64,000 nucleotides of DNA from contig NZ_JACOGF010000015.1 in NCBI RefSeq assembly GCF_014284335.1, forward strand, positions 62,001-126,000, read 5' to 3'. The notes under the pieces were generated by a model that was not told where the DNA came from, searched no databases, and worked only from the letters and a program-made list of their open reading frames with translations. Within the stretch, counting starts at the first letter, position 1; the number at the start of each line of letters is the position of its first letter. The DNA is from Undibacterium hunanense (lineage in GTDB: Bacteria > Pseudomonadota > Gammaproteobacteria > Burkholderiales > Burkholderiaceae_D). The position numbers were made by a program, and so were the translations under genes. Below, in pieces: positions 1-8,144 of the stretch.

Positions 1-586
1 CAGCTTTTTTTTGGGAGGAATTGAAGCCGAAACCATTGCCATCACAGTCAGAAGTACGCCGGGTGGCACTATCGTCTATAGCTATTCGGGCGTGCTGGAA
101 GGCACGGCACCGGATGACTATTACGAGTATTTTTTTGATCGCTTCAAGCCGCAGACCGATTTTGTTGGCCGTGATATTGGTGAATACAACAGTGCCGAAA
201 TCAGCATCACCCTGACCAGAGTATCGGGCAGTGTCAAGCTGGGCCTGCTGGCTATTGGCGATTTGCGTCCGCTGGGGATGACCCAGTACGGCGCCAGAGC
301 CAAACCAAAAACCTACAGCTATATCAAGGTGGATGAGTTTGGCAACAACGTCATCAAGCGACGTAAGGCCGCCACCGACATGAGTGCGACGGCAGTTCTG
401 GAATTATCCGAAGCCAATACGGTACTCGACATTTTGCAGTCGGTACTGGATGTGCCTTGCGTGTGGATCTGTACTGATATCGTCGCTTACCAGGGTTTGC
501 GGGTATTCGGTCTGGGTAGTGGTGAAATTTCTTACGACCATCCTACCAATTGTCAATTAACCCTTAACGTACAAGGACTCATTTAA
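1..586 (+). CDS. Phage tail-associated protein, 5'-truncated by the window edge
   Basis: The reading frame is open from the first complete codon and no proper start is visible (only a TTG at 11), so the gene begins upstream of the window. About 191 residues can be read. The end overlaps the next start by one base (TAATG), the tight packing seen in phage structural operons. No enzymatic motif is recognised. The next genes encode an Ala-rich fibre protein, a small protein and an Asp-box spike, so a role in the distal tail or tail-fibre region is inferred from context only. Confidence 0.6.
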   Translation, partial: SFFLGGIEAETIAITVRSTPGGTIVYSYSGVLEGTAPDDYYEYFFDRFKPQTDFVGRDIGEYNSAEISITLTRVSGSVKLGLLAIGDLRPLGMTQYGARAKPKTYSYIKVDEFGNNVIKRRKAATDMSATAVLELSEANTVLDILQSVLDVPCVWICTDIVAYQGLRVFGLGSGEISYDHPTNCQLTLNVQGLI

Positions 587-1179
587 TGCCTACTACGCCA
601 CCAAGCTATACACCACCACCGGCGAATCTGCCACAGCGTGGTGACCGGACCACGTTTTCCAACCGGGTCGATGCGTTCATCTCCTGGTTGGGAACTGGCA
701 TGACCGACATGGGTGCATTGACCGCCAATGCGTATGCGAATGCGCTGGCCGCATTCAATTCGGCAACGGCGGCCAGCACGTCGGAAGGCAACGCCGCTAA
801 CTCGGCCACAACTGCCAATACATTCAAAACGGCAGCAGCTGACAGCGCAACAGCGGCTGCTGCTTCTGCCGCTATGGCCAACAGCGCAGTCAACAGCCCG
901 ACGTATACCGATCTCAGCACCAGCAACCTGACGATTGCCGTTGGCACACAGACCTTGACTGTCGCATCGGGAAAGAACTGGGCACCAGGCATGAGCCTGT
1001 TGCTGTTTAACAGTGCTGGCAAACAGATGATAGGGCGCGTTACCAGTTATACGGGTAATACGCTGGTCGTCAATGTCAGCAGTATTACGGGATCGGGCAG
1101 TTACGCATCCTGGTACATCAGTACTTATATCAAAACTTTAAGCCGGGGTCGCTCGGCATTTATCGGGAGTAATTCATAA
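586..1179 (+). CDS. Alanine-rich phage tail fibre-like protein
   Basis: A 197-residue protein. It has a Pro-rich N terminus, then an Ala/Ser/Thr/Asn-rich stretch at about residues 45-105 with the spacing of a helical stalk or trimeric coiled coil, then a beta-rich C-terminal part ending near the motif SRGRSAFIGSNS. Such a stalk plus beta tip is common in phage tail fibres and their attachment subunits. Its start overlaps the preceding stop and its stop overlaps the next start (TAATG at both junctions), so it is translationally coupled in a phage-type operon. The function is inferred from composition and context, not from a recognised domain. Confidence 0.6.
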   Translation: MPTTPPSYTPPPANLPQRGDRTTFSNRVDAFISWLGTGMTDMGALTANAYANALAAFNSATAASTSEGNAANSATTANTFKTAAADSATAAAASAAMANSAVNSPTYTDLSTSNLTIAVGTQTLTVASGKNWAPGMSLLLFNSAGKQMIGRVTSYTGNTLVVNVSSITGSGSYASWYISTYIKTLSRGRSAFIGSNS

Positions 1180-1490
1180 TGGCAAAAACAGGTATCCTGG
1201 GGTCACTCGACTCTGACACAACAGTACAGACGCTGTACACCGTCGCGGTTGGCAACACGGCAGAATTTCTGGTGAATTTCTGTAACCGCCTGCCCACTGC
1301 CACCACCATACGCCTGGCCATTTCTGCCGCAGCGACACCTGCCAGCAGTGAATGGTTGATCTATGACGAAATACTGGATGCCAATGCCAGCGCCAGTTTT
1401 ACCGGCCTGTGCGCGAATGCCGGTCAGTTTGTCATCATCCAGTGTGGCGCTGCATCAGTCAGCGTGAATGCCAACGGTTACGAGGAATAA
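1179..1490 (+). CDS. Small phage structural protein of unknown function
   Basis: A 103-residue protein beginning MAKTGILGSL, coupled to the previous gene by a one-base overlap and followed two bases later by the spike gene. The sequence is predicted mostly beta (alternating V/T/L residues), without membrane segment, signal peptide or catalytic motif. Small beta-sandwich proteins between a fibre and a spike gene are often tail accessory or chaperone proteins. That is an inference from position. No specific family was recognised. Confidence 0.5.
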   Translation: MAKTGILGSLDSDTTVQTLYTVAVGNTAEFLVNFCNRLPTATTIRLAISAAATPASSEWLIYDEILDANASASFTGLCANAGQFVIIQCGAASVSVNANGYEE

Positions 1491-1492
1491 TC

Positions 1493-3151
1493 ATGCCATT
1501 TAATCCAAGACAAAAAAATGAAAAATACATTGTGGGCGACATCGTCGACATGGCGGGCCAACCCAACTATGTGGAAAACAGTACCGGCAAATGGATGATC
1601 GCCAATGGCAGCTTTGTAGCAGGCAGCCTGTTATCGACAACACTGAAAAATGCTCTGGCGGCAGATGTCAGTTCGCCTAAGGTCAGCATGAGCAGTTATG
1701 GCAACCTGATGGCGGCGACACAGGTGTTGACGACTTCTCAGTTTGCTTGCGGTCCTGTTGCTGGTGTGCAGGCGGTGCAGTGTCAGACCGCAGGCGGAAT
1801 TGCTGAAGCATTGATATTTGATGCAAGCGGTGTGACCAAGGTGCAGCCTGTGGTTTCTGGAGCAAATAGTGCAGGCGGACAAAATATCCATAGTCTGACT
1901 AGTAACGGCAGTGCTTTTTTTGATTTTTACCATAATGCCAGCGGCATCTTAAAGTGCCGCACTTCAACTGACGGCAAGACCTGGAGTGACTTGTCGCTGA
2001 CAGGTTTGCCTTCTACCTATACGTCACCTACCGATGGCTGGAATGTTGGCAATAGTGTAGTGAATGCGCCGTATAATTCTGGCGGCCTTTCCTATGGCGC
2101 TGCTGGTTCAAGTCTGGCATTTTGGTGTGGTGCCCGCTTTTTGTACGTTACGGGTAACGCCACCAATGCCAACGTTGTAGCGTCGACATCGACGGACGGT
2201 ATTAGCTGGGGTGGGGATCAATCCGTTGCTGTGCTTGGTAGCGCATCTATTTCTATGAGCACAAATGCTCTCAGCTTTGTGTATAAAAATGGAAATACTG
2301 TGTTCCTCTTATATCAGAGTGGTGTGCAGCGCGTGACGACGGATGGTGGCGTCACCTGGAGTACGCCCACAGGCCTGAATGCAACGCAGGGTTCCACTTC
2401 ACGTATGCAGATCAATGCAACGGTGCCTGCAAAATTGACAATCTATAATAGTGCAAATGGCTTGATATATTATTCTGCGAATGGGGGCGCAACCTGGGTA
2501 AGCAGGGCATTACCAGCTGGATTCGGTTACTCAAACACTTGCAGCTTTGCTTATGCGGGAAGCACTGTATTGTTAACGCAGTCCAGTACATCTGGCACCG
2601 GAAATATTTTGTATCGCAGTACGGATGACGGCGCAAGTTGGAGCAATGTGACGATGCCAGCAGGTGCAAGCGGCAATGCACAATTTGCCTGGCATGATGG
2701 CTACCGCTTCCTGGTACCCTTGTACGGTGTCTATCAGATGCTGACATCGACAGATGGCTTGAACTTCAATGTCAGAACATTGCCAAGACAGTATGTTTCT
2801 GAGACATTTGATGGATCCAATTTATCCCGTCCGTTTGCTGTCGATGCCAACAAAACCATCATTGGCACATGGGGTAATACTTCCAATAGCCTATACACCA
2901 TAGACGGTGGCGTCACCTGGAAGTACGGGCAGGTCAGCACGATCACGGCCTATGCAACGGGTTATCCGGTCACGATCAATACAGCTGGTTTTACCGGCGT
3001 CGTGCTGGGTGGGGCGCATGCTTCAAATACCAGCACAACAACACAGTACATCGTGTCGGTGGCTGATCTGGCTGGTGGTGGTGCTTACTTCAAAACAGCG
3101 ACGATCAACCCTTTGCGCACTGGTGCTATACCGTATGTGAAGGTCGCCTGA
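1493..3151 (+). CDS. Phage tail spike-like protein with sialidase-type Asp-box propeller
   Basis: The chosen start is the ATG at 1493, two bases after the preceding stop; the frame is open further upstream but would run over that gene. The product has 552 residues. At least seven Asp-box-like motifs of the form S/T-x-D-G-x-T/S-W recur (for example STDGKTWSD, STDGISWGG, TTDGGVTWST, STDDGASWSN, TIDGGVTWKY). These mark the turns of a six- or seven-bladed beta-propeller as in BNR/sialidase proteins. In a tail module this fits a receptor-binding or glycan-interacting spike. Asp boxes are structural and do not prove sialidase activity. A strong terminator follows. Confidence 0.65.
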   Translation: MPFNPRQKNEKYIVGDIVDMAGQPNYVENSTGKWMIANGSFVAGSLLSTTLKNALAADVSSPKVSMSSYGNLMAATQVLTTSQFACGPVAGVQAVQCQTAGGIAEALIFDASGVTKVQPVVSGANSAGGQNIHSLTSNGSAFFDFYHNASGILKCRTSTDGKTWSDLSLTGLPSTYTSPTDGWNVGNSVVNAPYNSGGLSYGAAGSSLAFWCGARFLYVTGNATNANVVASTSTDGISWGGDQSVAVLGSASISMSTNALSFVYKNGNTVFLLYQSGVQRVTTDGGVTWSTPTGLNATQGSTSRMQINATVPAKLTIYNSANGLIYYSANGGATWVSRALPAGFGYSNTCSFAYAGSTVLLTQSSTSGTGNILYRSTDDGASWSNVTMPAGASGNAQFAWHDGYRFLVPLYGVYQMLTSTDGLNFNVRTLPRQYVSETFDGSNLSRPFAVDANKTIIGTWGNTSNSLYTIDGGVTWKYGQVSTITAYATGYPVTINTAGFTGVVLGGAHASNTSTTTQYIVSVADLAGGGAYFKTATINPLRTGAIPYVKVA

Positions 3152-3170
3152 TGGATTGCTGTTAGCACAC

Positions 3171-3206
3171 GAAAAAACCCGCGCAATCATTTGGCGGGTT
3201 TTTTCA
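3171..3206 (+). terminator. Rho-independent terminator after the spike gene
   Basis: A perfect 11-bp stem (AAAAAACCCGC at 3172-3182 with GCGGGTTTTTT at 3194-3204) closes an 11-nt loop and ends in a T run. Because the stem begins with A residues it can work in both directions. Confidence 0.85.
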
Positions 3207-3215
3207 TTTTCCATG

Positions 3216-3245
3216 AAGGTCAACCAAGGTCAACCAAGGTCAACT
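3216..3245 (+). repeat. Three 10-bp tandem repeats before the holin-like gene
   Basis: The unit AAGGTCAACC occurs three times in a row (last copy ending CT). The AAGG of the last copy lies 8 bases before the ATG at 3248 and probably acts as its ribosome binding site. Confidence 0.8.
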
Positions 3246-3247
3246 CA

Positions 3248-3433
3248 ATGCAAGAACATCAAATTACGCATTTCATTGATGCCTTGTCCATAGGCACGGT
3301 GCTGGCGACGTTGGCGGGGTGGTTTCCTGCCATGGCGGCGCTGGCTTCGCTGGTGTGGACTTGCATCCGCATATTTGAAACACGGACGGTACAAAAATGG
3401 TTAAGTACGCGACAGCGTCACCGTCACCGATAA
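3248..3433 (+). CDS. Small holin-like membrane protein
   Basis: The protein is 61 residues, starting at ATG 3248 with an AAGG Shine-Dalgarno 8 bases upstream; longer in-frame starts would lie inside the terminator. It begins MQEHQITHFIDALSIG, has one or two hydrophobic stretches (about residues 10-45) and ends in a basic tail rich in Arg and His (STRQRHRHR). Size, membrane segments and charged C terminus fit phage holins or holin-associated proteins. No endolysin gene follows: the next gene is a chromosomal-type protease on the other strand. The lysis module may therefore be incomplete or have its lysin elsewhere. Confidence 0.45.
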   Translation: MQEHQITHFIDALSIGTVLATLAGWFPAMAALASLVWTCIRIFETRTVQKWLSTRQRHRHR

Positions 3434-3535
3434 GTCCATCCTGAATATCAGCAGGCCTGGATGGATGCAGCACGGCGGTGAGCCACCTGCTGCAGCCCCC
3501 TTACCTGTTCACCATTTATCATCACTTATCGTCAC

Positions 3536-6511
3536 TTATCTGGCCACAGCAACAACGCGCGGTATGCATTTGATTTCGCGTTGTTCAATATCAAGCAGGG
3601 TTTGCTGGAAGAATTTTTTCCAACCAGCGTCATACACCATGCTGCGGCACACCAGTTCGTCTGAGGCTGGCTTGACTGTCTGAGGCATGCGGTTGCGTGC
3701 CTGTTGGACGGCATTGCGCAGTCTTTCTGACGTTTTGCCGGCTTCTTCTATTTCACCCAGTGCGCGCTGGCTATGTACCAGCATCAGGTCTGCCTGGAAA
3801 TTACTGACAGGTTGCCCGCGCTTGATGAACAGATCAATCAACCAGTTACCGGATGACATCTGGTAGCTGTTGTTGGCAGCCTGTGCTTCCTGTCTGGCAG
3901 TTTTATAATCTTTTTGCAGGGTTGCGATCATCCAGTTGATCTGGTGGCTTTCGTGTCTTGCAAAATCATTCATGCCTTTATCGTTGGTGGCTTCCTTTAA
4001 AAACGGAGCCACCAATTGTTTTGCTTCATCCAGCCGGTTGGTGCTGACCATCAGCCATGCACGGTCTGTTTTTAATAAATTACAGTGGTAATTGTCTGCT
4101 GCCCTGTCAGTTAGTTTGTCACTGAGTTTGTCGTTCACTTCAGGTGAACAGTCAAAGTCCGTTTCGGCGGCTTGTAATTGTGTTTCTGCATCTGCGCGGC
4201 GCCCTGCCGCATACAGGCTGTGTGCCAGCATCTGGCGTGCCTGTAACAACTGCACATCTTCCTTCTGTTTGTCACTGGAAAGCAAAGTGACCACTTCTTC
4301 CTGCAGCACGATCTTGCCCGGCGTATTGGCGGACAAATCGCGTGCCTGCAATACCTGAGCCAGTAAACGGCTATCCTTCTTATCTTCCTGCGCATGCAAG
4401 CGCGCCCGTAAAATGGCTTCGGCTTCCAGCAGGTACTGGGCTATTTCTGCGTCATTCTTTTTTGGATCTGCCGCATCATCCGGGCCTGACCAGTTCATCA
4501 ATGCCGTCGCTACAGAAAACGCAGCATCAGCATGGGCGTGAGTAGGCTGTATCGAATTATTGTTTTCGGCGTAATACAGTCTGGCGATGCGCAATGCATC
4601 TTCTGGATCGATTCCCTGTGTTTCTTCCAGTGCTTCCTTGATCATGCCTACACGCGCTGCGCCTTGGGCTGCATCTATTTTCTCTGCACGTTGTTTTCTT
4701 TGTAGCTGTATGTCGGCTTCCCCATTGCGCATGGTTGCCTTGAGATCAGTTTTTGCTGTTTTCGCTGACCTGTCATTTTTGTCGGTATCGATGAAAGAGC
4801 TGGCACCCTGGCCTGCAACGCTCAGCATGGCACCCGGTGCGGCGAACATCAGGCCACCCATGGCAAGCAGGGGCAGGATGATGCAGCTCAGGTATAGTGC
4901 CAGACCGGCTGCACTTTCTTTCCAGTCTGGCAGGCGTCCCAGATAGCGCGGCAGTATGGTCAGGCCGACGTTGAGCTTGGTGGAATAATTCCATTTGCTG
5001 AAGCTGGCTTGTCCCATGAAATCATACAGGCGTCTTGCAGCCTTGCTGAAGCGTTCACCCGGCGCTGGTCTGGCCTGTTCCTGTTTCAATAACAGTGAAG
5101 ACGCTTTGGCAACGCGGAAATGCAGGGGTGAGCCTATCAGCATCAATATGCCCAGACCGCGCAGGATATTGTCGCCGGTATTCATGCCTGCCAGGACCAA
5201 AAGACCACCGCTGGCGACCGAAAAAATAAAGCGCAGCCATGGCAGGCGGCCGACGATCAGCAACTCAATCACACGGCCACCGTCCAGCGGCAAGACCGGC
5301 AAGAGATTAAAACCATTGATGAAGAACGATGCCATGACAGCCGTCATCAGATATGGTGCCCATTCCATCGTCAGCAGTGAAGGGATGAAGGTAATGGTCG
5401 CCAGTGCCCCTACCGACAGCAGCAGACCTGGCATGGGGCCAGCCAGATACACCAGCAGATGGGTCAGTGGCCGGGCTTCATGTTTTTCGCCACTGGTGAT
5501 GCCGCCCATGCCTGGTACAAAAAATACCTGTACATCGCGGAAACCGGCCAGCTTCATGGCCAGCCAGTGGCCGCCTTCATGCAGGGCGATGACTGCCGCC
5601 ACGACCAGTGCACCATCCAAACCCCACCACCAGGCACCCACGCCCAGGAAGGCCAGCGCCGACAGGGTGAAGCTGACGTATTGATACCAGCGCGGTGCCC
5701 GCAGGGAACGCAGCGTGCACAGCGTACGTACAAAGGCAAAGCGGTCACGCGCCAGGCTGGCCGCATCCAGTGCCGGGTCGAGTGTGGTGACGGCGGTAGT
5801 TTTTTTCTTGATGCGCCAACTGTTCAGACGCATGCGCCAGGCCAGGGCCAGCGCCGATAAAAAACGAAAGCCATAGACCGGTTCGCCTTTGACCACACCG
5901 CGCTGATAGGTTTTGTTTTCTCTTTCCAGTCTTACCATCCAGCGTCCGGCCAAGTTTTGTGCAATCGCCGGTGCATCCATATCGTCTGTGCGTTGCTGCG
6001 GAACGGCTTCACGTGTGTGCAGGTGGGCGGCCAGTTGCCCGGCAAAATCGTCTGCATTGGCATCCTGCACCCAGACCCGGTTCGGATAAGGGATCATGCT
6101 GTGCAGCAGCTTGTTGACGGTCAAAAGTGCATTGCCGTCGATATAGGTATTCCACAAATAGACATTATAGAGCCTGCCACCGCTGCTTGACTCAGCAGGG
6201 TAGACTTCGGCATGCACGTCTTGCGCAAGGTGGTGGTAGACATCGGCATAGCTGTGGGGCATGTCGTCGGCGCAGATCAGGGAGCGTTCACGCCAGCTGT
6301 GCATATAGCGGAAGCCTGCCTGTTCCATTTCGGCGCGTGCAGCATCCAGCACCGGTGTCAGTTCACCGATGGCGCTGCGCACACATGGGGTCTTTAGCGG
6401 TGACCACAGTTGCAACTTCAATAAGCGATTGGTAGAGATCACCAGTGTGACTACTTGCACTAATAGCACAATGGCGATGAACGTCGCCCCCAAACCCAGA
6501 ACCAAATCCAT
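3536..6511 (-). CDS. Large M50-family membrane metalloprotease with long C-terminal region
   Basis: A 991-residue protein starting at ATG 6511 behind a GAGGA ribosome binding site. Residues 1-25 form a membrane anchor, followed by a soluble domain. The zinc motif HEGGH is at residues 311-315 within a hydrophobic segment, and the second site-2-protease motif LDGG is at 409-412 (LLPVLPLDGG). Several further membrane segments surround them. Both motifs are intact, so it should be an active intramembrane protease. Typical M50 proteins are 350-450 residues. Here an extra ~450-residue C-terminal half is helical and Ala/Gln/Glu-rich, with TPR-like spacing, probably outside the membrane. Substrate unknown. 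It stands alone, convergent with the phage genes. Confidence 0.8.
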   Translation of the reverse strand: MDLVLGLGATFIAIVLLVQVVTLVISTNRLLKLQLWSPLKTPCVRSAIGELTPVLDAARAEMEQAGFRYMHSWRERSLICADDMPHSYADVYHHLAQDVHAEVYPAESSSGGRLYNVYLWNTYIDGNALLTVNKLLHSMIPYPNRVWVQDANADDFAGQLAAHLHTREAVPQQRTDDMDAPAIAQNLAGRWMVRLERENKTYQRGVVKGEPVYGFRFLSALALAWRMRLNSWRIKKKTTAVTTLDPALDAASLARDRFAFVRTLCTLRSLRAPRWYQYVSFTLSALAFLGVGAWWWGLDGALVVAAVIALHEGGHWLAMKLAGFRDVQVFFVPGMGGITSGEKHEARPLTHLLVYLAGPMPGLLLSVGALATITFIPSLLTMEWAPYLMTAVMASFFINGFNLLPVLPLDGGRVIELLIVGRLPWLRFIFSVASGGLLVLAGMNTGDNILRGLGILMLIGSPLHFRVAKASSLLLKQEQARPAPGERFSKAARRLYDFMGQASFSKWNYSTKLNVGLTILPRYLGRLPDWKESAAGLALYLSCIILPLLAMGGLMFAAPGAMLSVAGQGASSFIDTDKNDRSAKTAKTDLKATMRNGEADIQLQRKQRAEKIDAAQGAARVGMIKEALEETQGIDPEDALRIARLYYAENNNSIQPTHAHADAAFSVATALMNWSGPDDAADPKKNDAEIAQYLLEAEAILRARLHAQEDKKDSRLLAQVLQARDLSANTPGKIVLQEEVVTLLSSDKQKEDVQLLQARQMLAHSLYAAGRRADAETQLQAAETDFDCSPEVNDKLSDKLTDRAADNYHCNLLKTDRAWLMVSTNRLDEAKQLVAPFLKEATNDKGMNDFARHESHQINWMIATLQKDYKTARQEAQAANNSYQMSSGNWLIDLFIKRGQPVSNFQADLMLVHSQRALGEIEEAGKTSERLRNAVQQARNRMPQTVKPASDELVCRSMVYDAGWKKFFQQTLLDIEQREIKCIPRVVAVAR

Positions 6512-6690
6512 TTATTTCCTCACTGCATTTTGCCTATCACGCATTTTCTGCGAAATGCCGCGAAAAGGCGAGTAAATAGCGGGCGATCATTCACATAATC
6601 AGGCAAAAGCTTTTATCCGGCCTTGGCAGGTCGCTGGATTTCCAACAAAACCATGCCACGCAGGTATTTCAATGTCACTAAATTAGTAAA

Positions 6691-6719
6691 TTGCCAATTT
6701 GCGAATGCCGGTATATATT
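6691..6719 (+). promoter_or_regulatory. Sigma-70-like promoter for the secreted protein gene
   Basis: A -35-like TTGCCA (6691-6696) and a -10-like TATATT (6714-6719) are 17 bp apart, about 30 bases before the ATG at 6750. Spacing is ideal; activity is inferred. Confidence 0.55.
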
Positions 6720-6749
6720 TGCAAATCAAATTTATCTTTACAGGAACAC

Positions 6750-7838
6750 ATGATGAAATTGCTTTGCACCTTGTTTCTCTTATTTTTTGGCATGACAGCG
6801 CAGGCGGCCGATTTACCCTATGCTGGTACTTGGAAGGGCAGTATAGGCAACGACAAAGTGATGGTGTGTTTTGCTTCCTCTACGTCTGCGGAATTTTATT
6901 ATTTGCGAAATCTGCGGGGGATATGGCTCGAGCCGTTGGGCCTGACACCTGATAAAGACACTACTGATTGGAAAGAAACCAATGGACTCTATGGCGATGA
7001 TCAAAAGATCACAGGCTTCTGGGCTGTTTCAGGTATCAGTCCAGGCGGTGCCGTTACGACGCTGGACCTGACCTGGATCAGCCCGGACGGTAAGAAAAAA
7101 ATACCAGTCAAGTTGTCGAAAGTGCCTGTAATGACTAGCCCCAGAATTCCCGAGTCCGATATTTGCGGAGCTAACTATTACCAGCCCCTGGAAGATGACC
7201 TGCCACATACCAGCAAAGATCTGAAATTTGAAGGCAGGGAATACCGCAGCATTTCCACCCCGGCCGCCACAGTATTTGAATTGCCAGCCAGTGTGCCCGG
7301 TAGCAAGAATTTCAACGACTATACCCGCAACTGGTTAAAGGACTCTGCAGATTGGTTTTATACTTGCCTGCGTAATGGCGCCAAAGAATCAGACTGGGGC
7401 CGGGGTTTTGAACCACTGGTCTGGACAGACAGCAAACTGGTGGTCAAAAACTGGATGTCTGACATTGCTTGTGACGGCTCGCATGGACTGGCTTATGAGA
7501 TGTATGAAACCTTCGATCTTCGTACCGGCAAAATGATCGATACCTGGACATGGGTCAAACAAGGCGATAAGAATAAGGGCGGCAAAAATAAACAAAAAAC
7601 GCCTCTGACAACGCTATTGAAAAAACTCAAGAACCAGAAACCGGAACAGTGCATGATGGGCGGCGATGCTTTCGATATAGATGACCCCTATGTAGGCAAG
7701 AGTGGCATGGTGTTTCGCTTGTCTCATTTAAATCCCATGGGCTTGTGTGAAGACACGATCACTATTTCCTATAAACAAATGATGCCCTTCCTGACACCTG
7801 CGGGCAAGGCAGCAGTTGCAGAGTTTTTGCAGCCTTAA
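6750..7838 (+). CDS. Secreted protein of unknown function
   Basis: The chosen start is ATG 6750 (a second ATG follows at 6753), behind ACAGGA; in-frame codons upstream overlap the promoter. The 362-residue product has a signal peptide (MMKLLCTLFLLFFGMTAQA, cleavage likely after AQA). The mature part begins DLPYAGTWKGSIG, like small lipocalin-type or copper-resistance NlpE-like beta domains, then a longer region with many Trp, Asp and Lys residues and several Cys. It probably acts in the periplasm or outside the cell. No catalytic motif or family could be assigned. A 12-bp perfect hairpin follows the gene. Confidence 0.65.
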   Translation: MMKLLCTLFLLFFGMTAQAADLPYAGTWKGSIGNDKVMVCFASSTSAEFYYLRNLRGIWLEPLGLTPDKDTTDWKETNGLYGDDQKITGFWAVSGISPGGAVTTLDLTWISPDGKKKIPVKLSKVPVMTSPRIPESDICGANYYQPLEDDLPHTSKDLKFEGREYRSISTPAATVFELPASVPGSKNFNDYTRNWLKDSADWFYTCLRNGAKESDWGRGFEPLVWTDSKLVVKNWMSDIACDGSHGLAYEMYETFDLRTGKMIDTWTWVKQGDKNKGGKNKQKTPLTTLLKKLKNQKPEQCMMGGDAFDIDDPYVGKSGMVFRLSHLNPMGLCEDTITISYKQMMPFLTPAGKAAVAEFLQP

Positions 7839-7872
7839 GTTTTTCTTTATTTCTATACTCCCTCCGCTTTCT

Positions 7873-7900
7873 TGATGACCTGTCTGGTGACAGGTCATCA
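7873..7900. terminator. Perfect 12-bp hairpin, possible terminator
   Basis: TGATGACCTGTC and GACAGGTCATCA enclose a TGGT loop. There is no T run on either side, so it may be a protein-binding palindrome or a transcript 3'-end stabiliser rather than an intrinsic terminator. Confidence 0.5.
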
Positions 7901-7955
7901 CAGTAAAACACTGTTACAAAACAAGTGTGAATAAAACCCTACATTAAAAAAGTTG

Positions 7956-7989
7956 CTGTCACGGCAAGGTCATATAAGGCCACTACACT
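7956..7989 (+). promoter_or_regulatory. Candidate PhoB box and -10 element upstream of TonB receptor
   Basis: Two 7-bp repeats in direct orientation, CTGTCAC (7956-7962) and AGGTCAT (7967-7973), are separated by 4 bp. This matches the 7-4-7 architecture of a Pho box (consensus CTGTCAT twice). A -10-like TACACT (7984-7989) starts 10 bp after the box, as in PhoB-activated promoters. The downstream genes encode a TonB receptor and a phosphodiesterase, so phosphate control makes sense. Only a footprint or phosphate-starvation expression test would prove it. Confidence 0.4.
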
Positions 7990-8144
7990 TCGGCGGTTTT
8001 CCAAATTACGTCAGCGTTTTAATCCAAATTTTTTAATGTGGTTCAGTTTTTTCTGGCGACATCAACGTTGCCTGGAAAGGGGCTCGTGCGCGCATTTTTT
8101 TGCGGCAGGCCTTGTGCTGTTACCGATTTTTTTCTGAGAATTTC

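Noticed and set aside
606-1022. Antisense Ala-rich ORF over the phage fibre gene
   Set aside because: Shadow of the Ala/Ser-rich coding strand; the sense gene has start-stop overlaps with both neighbours.
5000-5684. Long opposite-strand ORF over the M50 protease (from 4995)
   Set aside because: Arg/Pro-rich shadow with no ribosome site; the protease frame has intact catalytic motifs.
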